A stretch of 6,506 nucleotides of DNA, taken from the NCBI GenBank assembly GCA_946481195.1, contig CAMLNG010000221.1:1-6506 (forward strand). The letters are read 5' to 3'. The DNA is from an uncultured Chromatiaceae bacterium (GTDB lineage Bacteria; Pseudomonadota; Gammaproteobacteria; Enterobacterales; Alteromonadaceae). The notes beneath the pieces are model-generated. The model was not told the DNA's origin. It worked only from the letters and a program-made list of their open reading frames with translations, and searched no databases. A program made the translations under genes and the position numbers. Below are positions 1 through 6,506 of this stretch, piece after piece (position 1 is the stretch's first letter; each line of letters begins with the position of its first letter).

Positions 1-944
1 TTCCGGCCGGCTTAAAAGCGCCAAAAAAACCAGGACAGTACGATTTACCGGCCAAAGTCGCTGCTGGGGTTACACCTGAACAAATGGACTTGCGGGCACC
101 GATGCAGGTCCTCGCGGTAGCAACCAATGCGCGGGTGGAAGAAGAAGAAAAAGAAGCACGGGTTTGGTTTGAGCGCTCCGAGTTCACCGGCGACCTGATG
201 CCTTATTTACAGACCAACATCAGCGGCTATTTCACAAAAAATACTATTGAAGTCAGCCAGCCAAAACAGCTGGAATGGCAGACCGGTTGGGTCAGCGAAT
301 ATCAGGAAACCGGCTGGTGGTTGTGGAAAGGTCAGGAATTAACCCAGCAAAGTAAGTTCAGCGTGCAATTAGAGCCGCGCAGCCACGGCCGCACTATCGC
401 AGTGCAGGTCAAATTGCTGGAGCATAAATACACTGACCAGACGCAAAAGCTGACTCCGATCAGCCAGCGCCGGGAAGAAGTGCACTTTTTAAACCGGATT
501 ATTGACCACATTGCCACTGTTGAGCTGGCGGCAATCCGAGAAGCCAAAGCCAAGTTACCGGATGTACTGCTGACCCGCGCCGTCAACGACAAGCAGGAAC
601 CTGTGATGTTGACGACTCAGCCGATTGACGTGGCCTGGTCGCAGCTTGAGCTGTTGCTGGAAAAAGTTGGGCTGGAAGTAACAGACCTCAACCAGTCGGA
701 TTATGTGTACTACGTGAAATACGTCAAAGCCGAACAAGGTTTCTGGGACAGCATCTGGGGGGATGAAGATCTGCCAGAGTTGCCGCTGACCGCCGGCGAG
801 TATCAGTTATCACTGAGTAAAACTGACAAAGGCACTGCGATTAAGATCAAGGATAAAGACGGCAAAGTATTGGATCAAACCACTTTAGATGCTGTGTATG
901 AAGTCTTTGCCGCAGCGATCCGTCAGGGCAAACTGGAACTCTAA
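1..944 (+). CDS. bamC: Outer membrane protein assembly factor BamC, 5'-truncated by the window edge
   Basis: BamC is a lipoprotein of the BAM complex. It binds BamD and helps fold beta-barrel proteins into the outer membrane. The frame is open from base 3, giving 313 visible residues before TAA at 942-944. E. coli BamC has about 344, so roughly the first 50 residues, with the signal peptide and lipobox Cys, lie off the left edge. The ATG at 84 is internal, because residues before it (bases 3-83) already match the family: a P-x-G...P...G-x-Y-x-x-P pattern like the BamD-binding N-terminal segment of the E. coli protein. After this come the R-A/P-P-x-Q-x-L-A block and the two helix-grip domains, at visible residues about 35-165 and 190-313, joined by a linker. 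The second domain holds the L-L-x-K-V-G-L-x-V-T-D block. An acidic run of four Glu follows the first conserved block. In many relatives dapA lies upstream; that cannot be seen here. A strong terminator follows directly. Confidence 0.9.
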   Translation, partial: PAGLKAPKKPGQYDLPAKVAAGVTPEQMDLRAPMQVLAVATNARVEEEEKEARVWFERSEFTGDLMPYLQTNISGYFTKNTIEVSQPKQLEWQTGWVSEYQETGWWLWKGQELTQQSKFSVQLEPRSHGRTIAVQVKLLEHKYTDQTQKLTPISQRREEVHFLNRIIDHIATVELAAIREAKAKLPDVLLTRAVNDKQEPVMLTTQPIDVAWSQLELLLEKVGLEVTDLNQSDYVYYVKYVKAEQGFWDSIWGDEDLPELPLTAGEYQLSLSKTDKGTAIKIKDKDGKVLDQTTLDAVYEVFAAAIRQGKLEL

Positions 945-966
945 ACAGAGTTTCCGGTGACAGATA

Positions 967-1002
967 AAAGCGCGAAGTCTCTGACTTTGCGCTTTGTTTT
1001 TT
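967..1002 (+). terminator. Intrinsic terminator of the bamC transcript
   Basis: A 13-bp stem pairs 967-979 with 983-995. It closes a three-base loop (TCT, 980-982). The only imperfection is one G-U wobble (974 with 988). A run of six T (997-1002) follows one base after the stem. It begins 22 bases after the bamC stop, so it should end bamC transcription efficiently and insulate the next operon. On the opposite strand only a four-base T run follows the stem, so it is mainly one-directional. Confidence 0.93.
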
Positions 1003-1030
1003 GGTAAAACCGCAGTGTTTTGCGGCACAA

Positions 1031-1036
1031 TATGCT
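1031..1036 (+). promoter_or_regulatory. Weak candidate -10 box for the DUF2066-hda operon
   Basis: A promoter is expected between the bamC terminator and the next gene. TATGCT at 1031-1036 matches the sigma-70 -10 consensus at four of six positions and would start RNA near 1043. No good -35 lies 16-18 bases upstream; the TTGGTA at 1001-1006 is 24 bases away, which is too far. A short inverted repeat (CCGCA 1010-1014, TGCGG 1021-1025) sits where an activator or repressor might bind. The call rests mostly on position. Confidence 0.25.
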
Positions 1037-1051
1037 TACTTTGTTCCAGCC

Positions 1052-1079
1052 GGTCGCCGTTGTCGATACACAACCGACC
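1052..1079 (+). other. Leader hairpin I upstream of the DUF2066 gene
   Basis: GGTCG (1052-1056) pairs with CGACC (1075-1079), and GTTGT (1059-1063) pairs with ACAAC (1070-1074). This makes a 10-bp stem with a two-base bulge (CC, 1057-1058) on the 5' side and a six-base loop. All pairs are Watson-Crick. No T run follows, so it is not a terminator. It would lie in the 5' untranslated RNA if transcription starts near 1043. Confidence 0.5.
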
Positions 1080-1083
1080 AGCG

Positions 1084-1106
1084 CCAGGCTGTGCGTTGCA
1101 CACTGG
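1084..1106 (+). other. Leader hairpin II just before the DUF2066 ribosome binding site
   Basis: CCAG (1084-1087) pairs with CTGG (1103-1106), and TGTGC (1090-1094) pairs with GCACA (1098-1102). The result is a 9-bp stem with a two-base 5' bulge (GC) and a three-base loop, the same design as hairpin I. An alternative outer stem (GACCAG 1076-1081 with CTGGTC 1103-1108) would break the base of hairpin I. The structure ends nine bases before the Shine-Dalgarno sequence at 1116-1121. Confidence 0.5.
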
Positions 1107-1129
1107 TCTGAATCAGCGGAGTTTTTATC

Positions 1130-2431
1130 ATGCCAACCTCTACTACGCCTGGTCGTACACAGCGTCTGCTTCAAGCTGTTTTGCTGGTGTCTGCTTTGCT
1201 GAGCACTCAGGTAAAAGCGGCGGAGCTGACCGATTTGTATCAGGCCAGAGTTGCAGCCGGACAAAACCAGGCGCAGTGGCAAAAGCAGGCACTGCAGGAT
1301 GTTTTGCTGAAACTGACCGGTGGTGATGCGGTACTGAGCCAGGCTGGGATCGCGGATGCACTGAAGAATAGCGGTCAGTATGTGGTGCAGTTTCAGCAGG
1401 TGCAGCAGGACGGCCAGCCGCAGTTATTAGTCACGCTGGACGGACAGAAAATTACCCGCTTGCTGCAAAGCCAGCAAATTCCGGTGTGGGGGCCGCGTCG
1501 GCCTGATGTGTTGTTATGGCTGACCGAGCGGCCGGTCGAGACACCGCAGTTTGTGTTAAGCCCTGATCATCCGCTGCGTAAGGCGCTGCTGCAACAAGCC
1601 AGCCGCTATGGCCTGAGCCTGCAATTCCCGTTATACGATGAAACCGACAGTGCGCTGGTCAATGAAGCGGCGAGCTGGGGCGGCGACTGGGCATTACTGC
1701 AACAGGCGTCTGGCCGTTATCAGGCCACTGAAGTGTACAACCTGTTGTTTGATCAGCTGACAGACGCGAGCGGCCTGGTGCAGTTCCGCCTGACGTGGCA
1801 GCAACTGGTGGATGGCGCAGTACAAAGTAAAGAGCTGCTCAATGCAGATGCGATGCTGCTGGCGCAGCAGTTCTGTGCGGAGCTGGCCTCGACGCAGGCC
1901 GCCCGTTATGCCGTCCGGATCAGCGCTGATAACGCGACTGCCGGGAGCAGCCTGCAACTAACCTTTGATGGGGTCAGCAGCCTGAGTGATTTAGTCGCGC
2001 TGCGGCAATTATTCAGCAGCATGTTGACCGTGCGTGATCATCAGCTCACGCAATATCAGGCCGGACAGGCCGTGTTGCAGCTACAACTTGCGGCCAGTAC
2101 CGATGAGTTTTACCGTGCCTTAAGTCTGGTCAAAGAACTGACGCCACAGCCAGACGCTGCAGCACCTGACACTGTGACGCCTGAGACCGGGACATCTGAT
2201 GCCGGCGCAAGCCAGCCAGGCGAAGTAACAGCAGGTGAAAACCCGGCGTCGTCTGCACAGAGCACTGGCGAACTGACCGACGCAGAAGCGGCGATGGAAG
2301 CAGCTTTAGCGGGCGGACAGCCTGAGCCGGCTGTGGTTACCGCAGATCCCGCGTTGCCTCTGTCAGGCGCAGCGAATTCTGCCAGTATGCCGCTGGTTAT
2401 GAGCAGCCGTTATTTGTTCCGTCGCCAATAA
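1130..2431 (+). CDS. DUF2066 family exported protein of unknown function
   Basis: I recognise this 433-residue protein as DUF2066 from its fold pattern and its place directly before hda, an arrangement I recall from Pseudomonas. No biochemical role is established. Residues 1-30 look like a Sec signal peptide: basic residues R9 and R12, a hydrophobic core at about 14-25, and a V-K-A site with cleavage likely after A30. The mature protein should be periplasmic. The conserved region is about residues 31-338. It includes an early L-x-D-V-L-L-K-L-T-G block (56-64), I-P-V-W-G-x-R-R-P-D (117-126) followed by a strand ending in W130, and W183-G-G-D-W near the middle. Residues 338-420 are low-complexity, rich in Ala, Pro, Thr, Gly and Glu, with a short end ...RYLFRRQ. 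The start is supported by a Shine-Dalgarno GCGGAG (1116-1121) eight bases upstream and by the signal peptide. The stop overlaps the hda start by one base, so the two are probably translationally coupled. Confidence 0.85.
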   Translation: MPTSTTPGRTQRLLQAVLLVSALLSTQVKAAELTDLYQARVAAGQNQAQWQKQALQDVLLKLTGGDAVLSQAGIADALKNSGQYVVQFQQVQQDGQPQLLVTLDGQKITRLLQSQQIPVWGPRRPDVLLWLTERPVETPQFVLSPDHPLRKALLQQASRYGLSLQFPLYDETDSALVNEAASWGGDWALLQQASGRYQATEVYNLLFDQLTDASGLVQFRLTWQQLVDGAVQSKELLNADAMLLAQQFCAELASTQAARYAVRISADNATAGSSLQLTFDGVSSLSDLVALRQLFSSMLTVRDHQLTQYQAGQAVLQLQLAASTDEFYRALSLVKELTPQPDAAAPDTVTPETGTSDAGASQPGEVTAGENPASSAQSTGELTDAEAAMEAALAGGQPEPAVVTADPALPLSGAANSASMPLVMSSRYLFRRQ

Positions 2432-3177
2432 TGCAAACCGTGATGCAGCCAACGCAGTTTACGCTGGCAGTGACTCTGCCGGATGATGAAACTCTGCACA
2501 GTTTTTATGGTGCCGACAGCAGCCCGGCAGTCGCTTATATCCGCCAGTATCTTCAGCCAGAAACGGCAAATAGCGGCAAGCCGCAGCCGCCGGTGTTTGT
2601 CTTTGGCGCCTCGGGCAGTGGCAAGTCGCATCTGTTGTATGCGGCTTGTGTACAGGCGCAGGAGCTGGGTCTGACCAGCCAATTGCTGGCGCTTGATGAA
2701 TTTGCACAGTACAGCCCACGGATGCTGGATAATCTGGAGCAACTTGATTTGGTTTGCCTGGATAATATCGGCGCAGTGGCCGGTGATTCACACTGGCAGG
2801 TGGCGCTGTTTGATTTGTACAACCGCCTGGCCGAGCATGGCAAAAAGCTGATTATCGTCGCTGACGACCAGCCGACAGCGCTTGGCTTTACGTTGCCGGA
2901 TTTAGTCTCACGCTTACAGGCCTGTACTGTGTTTCAGCTGCGGCTTTTAAGCGATGATGACAAACAAAAATTACTACAGCAAAAAGCCCGGGTGCGCGGA
3001 CTGGATTTACCGGATGAAGTCGCACGTTACCTGCTGAACCGCCAACACCGGGATATCCGCGCGCTGGTCGACACCCTGGATATTCTGGATAAAGCCTCGA
3101 TGGTGCATCAGCGCCGGCTGACCATCCCTTTTGTGAAAGATGTGCTGAATAGCACTTTCCCTGACACCGAGCGCTGA
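2431..3177 (+). CDS. hda: Hda, DnaA regulatory inactivator
   Basis: Hda is a AAA+ protein related to domain III of DnaA. Together with the DNA-loaded sliding clamp it stimulates ATP hydrolysis by DnaA and prevents re-initiation of replication. The 248-residue protein aligns along its whole length with E. coli Hda (about 233). Visible motifs: the L-P-D-D-E-T block at 16-21; Walker A G59-x-x-G-x-G-K65-S66; Walker B ending L110-D111-N112; the F-D-L-Y-N-R block at 127-132; the arginine-finger segment L-V-S-R161-L; the sensor II Arg at about R210; and L-T-I-P-F-V-K at 230-236. The expected N-terminal clamp-binding motif is represented by QFTLAV (9-14), which differs from the QLSLPL of E. coli. There is a short C-terminal extension after the usual end. 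The start at 2431 was chosen for its TAATG overlap with the upstream stop. An ATG at 2443 is also possible and would match the E. coli N-terminal length better. Neither has a clear Shine-Dalgarno, which fits coupled translation. Confidence 0.95.
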   Translation: MQTVMQPTQFTLAVTLPDDETLHSFYGADSSPAVAYIRQYLQPETANSGKPQPPVFVFGASGSGKSHLLYAACVQAQELGLTSQLLALDEFAQYSPRMLDNLEQLDLVCLDNIGAVAGDSHWQVALFDLYNRLAEHGKKLIIVADDQPTALGFTLPDLVSRLQACTVFQLRLLSDDDKQKLLQQKARVRGLDLPDEVARYLLNRQHRDIRALVDTLDILDKASMVHQRRLTIPFVKDVLNSTFPDTER

Positions 3178-4272
<1,095 letters not shown>

Positions 4273-4286
4273 GCCGGAGCAAAACA

Positions 4287-6506
4287 ATGAAATTCAGTGA
4301 ATCCTGGTTACGGGAATGGGTCAATCCAGCGTTATCAACGCAGGAACTGGCCGAACAGATTTCAATGGCCGGCCTGGAAGTAGACGGTATTGATGCGATC
4401 GCCGGTGTGTTTAGCGGTGTCGTCGTAGGACATGTGGTCGAATGTGGCCGTCATCCGGAAGCGGACAAATTACAGGTCACCAAAGTGGACATCGGTAGCG
4501 GCGAGCTGCTGGATATCGTCTGTGGCGCCGCCAACTGCCGGCAGGGCTTAAAAGTTGCGGTGGCCACCGTCGGCGCAGTGTTGCCGGGCGATTTTAAAAT
4601 CAAAGCGGCTAAATTACGTGGCCAGCCGTCCAATGGCATGTTGTGTTCATTGTCTGAGCTTGGCATGGCCGAAAGTTCAGAAGGTATTATCGAGCTGCCG
4701 GCGGATGCGCCACTCGGTAAAAATATCCGCGAATATCTGCAGTTAGACGATAACGCCATCGAAGTAGATTTGACGCCAAACCGGGCAGATTGTCTGGGGA
4801 TGCTGGGCCTCGCCCGTGAAGTCGGGGTGCTGAACAATCTCGATGTTACAAAACCGGCTATTGCTGCGGTCGCGCCAACAATTGATGAAACGCGCACTAT
4901 CACATTGCAGGCACCTAAAGCCTGTCCGCGCTATTTAGGCCGTGTCATTCGTAACATCAACGTTGGTGCACAGACGCCACTGTGGATGGTAGAAAAATTA
5001 CGCCGCAGCGGTATCCGTTCTATCGATCCGGTGGTTGACGTCACTAACTATGTGTTAGTGGAACTGGGTCATCCGATGCATGCTTTTGATCTGGCGAAAA
5101 TCGACGGCGGTATAGTCGTACGTCTGGCCAATCCAGAAGAAAAACTGGTGCTGCTGGATGAAAGCGAAGTGGCTTTAAATCCGCAAACCTTAGTCATTGC
5201 TGATGAGCAAAAAGCCCTGGCGATGGCCGGGATTTTTGGTGGTCTGCACAGTGGTGTGACGAAAGACAGCCGTGACATTTTCCTCGAAAGCGCGTTTTTT
5301 GCGCCGCTGGAAATGGCCGGCCGCGCCCGTCAATATGGCCTGCATACAGACGCCTCGCACCGGTATGAACGTGGTGTTGACCCTGAATTGCAACGCACCG
5401 CGATGGAGCGTGCCACTGCGCTGTTACTGGAGATCGTTGGCGGCGAAGCCGGCCCGATTGTTGAAGCCAAATCCGATGAACATCTGCCAAAAGCAGCACA
5501 AATCAGCCTGACCCGGCAGAAACTGGACCGTATTCTCGGCATCCATATCGCCACCGCGACCGTCAGCGAGATATTCACTCGGTTAGGTTTTGCCGTGACC
5601 GAGCAAGCTGACAGCTGGCAAGTGACAGTACCGACTTATCGTTTTGATATTGCTATCAGCGAAGACTTGATTGAAGAAGTGGCACGGGTCTATGGCTACA
5701 ACAGCATTCCAAACGTGGCGCCAGTGGCGTCGCTGGCGATGCGTGACCACCGCGAAGCGGATATTTCTGTCCACAGCTTACGTGATTTGCTGGTCGACCG
5801 CGGTTATCAGGAAGCCATCACTTATTCCTTCGTTGACCCGAAAGTGCAACAAGTGCTGTTCCCGGGCGTTGAAGCATTAGTGCTGCCAAATCCTATTTCT
5901 GCCGACATGTCCGCGATGCGCTTAAACCTGTGGCCTGGTTTATTGCAGGCTGTGCAGTACAACCAGAACCGCCAGCAAAACCGCATCCGGCTGTTTGAAT
6001 ACGGCCTGAAATTTATCCCGGATGCCACCGCAGAAGGCGGTGTACGGCAGGTGCCGGTCATTGGCGGTATTATCGTTGGTTCTTATGGCAACGAGCACTG
6101 GACAATTGCTGAGCGTGCCGTTGATTTCTATGATGTTAAAGGCGATGTGGAAGCGCTGCTGAGTAAAACCTCCGCAGCTGATGAATTCAGCTTTGCCAAA
6201 GGTGAGCACAGCGCTTTACATCCGGGCCAGACGGCGGCGCTGCTGCGCAATGGTCAGCAGGTCGGTTTATTGGGTGCGCTGCATCCTGAAGCTGAACGTA
6301 AGCTCGGTATTAAAGGTAAAGCCTTCCTGTTTGAACTTGAGCTGGCGGCCTTTGGCGACAAGCACATTGTTTCTGCACAGGAAATCTCAAAATACCCGGC
6401 AATTCGCCGCGATTTGGAAATTGTAGTTAAATCTGTTGTGCGTTTTTCAGATATCCTTGCTAATATAAGAAAAGTTGGCGGAAATCAACTAGTTGACCTA
6501 AAGTTG
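4287..6506 (+). CDS. pheT: Phenylalanyl-tRNA synthetase beta subunit, 3'-truncated by the window edge
   Basis: PheT is the tRNA-binding and editing subunit that pairs with PheS and clears mischarged Tyr-tRNA-Phe. The frame is open from ATG 4287 to the right edge, giving 740 residues; E. coli PheT has 795, so about 55 are missing. I translated the whole stretch and found no internal stop. Domains in order: an N-terminal segment beginning [14 protein letters not shown]; the OB-fold tRNA-binding domain at about 40-150 ([11 protein letters not shown]-x-A-D-K-L); the B3/B4 editing domain at about 210-385 (V-D-V-T-N-Y-V, H-P-M-H-A-F-D, G-I-F-G-G); the B5 domain at about 400-475; a catalytic-like core ([10 protein letters not shown], then [11 protein letters not shown]); and the start of the anticodon-binding FDX-ACB domain at S701-K-Y-P-A-I-R-R-D. 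A Shine-Dalgarno GGAG (4276-4279) lies seven bases before the start. The last 90 bases are A+T-rich with unusual codons. In E. coli ihfA follows; here that lies off the window. Confidence 0.98.
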   Translation, partial: MKFSESWLREWVNPALSTQELAEQISMAGLEVDGIDAIAGVFSGVVVGHVVECGRHPEADKLQVTKVDIGSGELLDIVCGAANCRQGLKVAVATVGAVLPGDFKIKAAKLRGQPSNGMLCSLSELGMAESSEGIIELPADAPLGKNIREYLQLDDNAIEVDLTPNRADCLGMLGLAREVGVLNNLDVTKPAIAAVAPTIDETRTITLQAPKACPRYLGRVIRNINVGAQTPLWMVEKLRRSGIRSIDPVVDVTNYVLVELGHPMHAFDLAKIDGGIVVRLANPEEKLVLLDESEVALNPQTLVIADEQKALAMAGIFGGLHSGVTKDSRDIFLESAFFAPLEMAGRARQYGLHTDASHRYERGVDPELQRTAMERATALLLEIVGGEAGPIVEAKSDEHLPKAAQISLTRQKLDRILGIHIATATVSEIFTRLGFAVTEQADSWQVTVPTYRFDIAISEDLIEEVARVYGYNSIPNVAPVASLAMRDHREADISVHSLRDLLVDRGYQEAITYSFVDPKVQQVLFPGVEALVLPNPISADMSAMRLNLWPGLLQAVQYNQNRQQNRIRLFEYGLKFIPDATAEGGVRQVPVIGGIIVGSYGNEHWTIAERAVDFYDVKGDVEALLSKTSAADEFSFAKGEHSALHPGQTAALLRNGQQVGLLGALHPEAERKLGIKGKAFLFELELAAFGDKHIVSAQEISKYPAIRRDLEIVVKSVVRFSDILANIRKVGGNQLVDLKL

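Noticed and set aside
84..944. ATG at 84 as the start of bamC
   Set aside because: The frame is open back to base 3 and the residues before the ATG match the BamC N-terminal segment, so this Met is internal.
941..1282. Reverse-strand reading frames over the bamC-DUF2066 gap
   Set aside because: They run through the terminator stem and the DUF2066 signal peptide region, resemble no family I know, and have no convincing ribosome binding site.

Overview
The window reads as ordinary chromosomal DNA of a gammaproteobacterium. BamC occurs only in that broad group, and the PheS, PheT and Hda proteins align closely with the E. coli proteins as I remember them. The moderate G+C content and the form of BamC suggest the Alteromonadales side of the class, something like Rheinheimera or Alishewanella. 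The genus is an inference and was not tested. I see no mobile element, CRISPR array, tRNA or rRNA.

All genes are on the + strand. (1) Bases 1-944 hold the 3' part of bamC, an outer-membrane assembly lipoprotein. Its N-terminal coding region is off the left edge. It ends in a strong intrinsic terminator at 967-1002. (2) Bases 1003-1129 form a structured leader with two successive bulged hairpins. (3) Bases 1130-2431 encode an exported protein of the DUF2066 family. Its stop codon overlaps the start of hda in a TAATG junction. (4) Bases 2431-3177 encode Hda, the DnaA-related AAA+ protein that acts with the sliding clamp to inactivate DnaA-ATP. (5) Bases 3178-3291 are a leader with mutually exclusive inverted repeats and candidate -10 boxes. 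(6) Bases 3292-4272 encode PheS and 4287 to the right edge encode PheT, the two subunits of phenylalanyl-tRNA synthetase. PheT is cut by the window edge after 740 residues.

The layout suggests three transcription units: the end of a bamC unit, a DUF2066-hda operon, and pheST. No convincing terminator separates hda from pheS, so read-through is likely. The most interesting signals are not new genes. They are the two structured leaders, the competing pairings just before pheS, the coupling of an uncharacterised exported protein to Hda, some motif variants in Hda, and an A+T-rich, odd-codon stretch at the right end of pheT. I did not find a clear novel multi-gene system.
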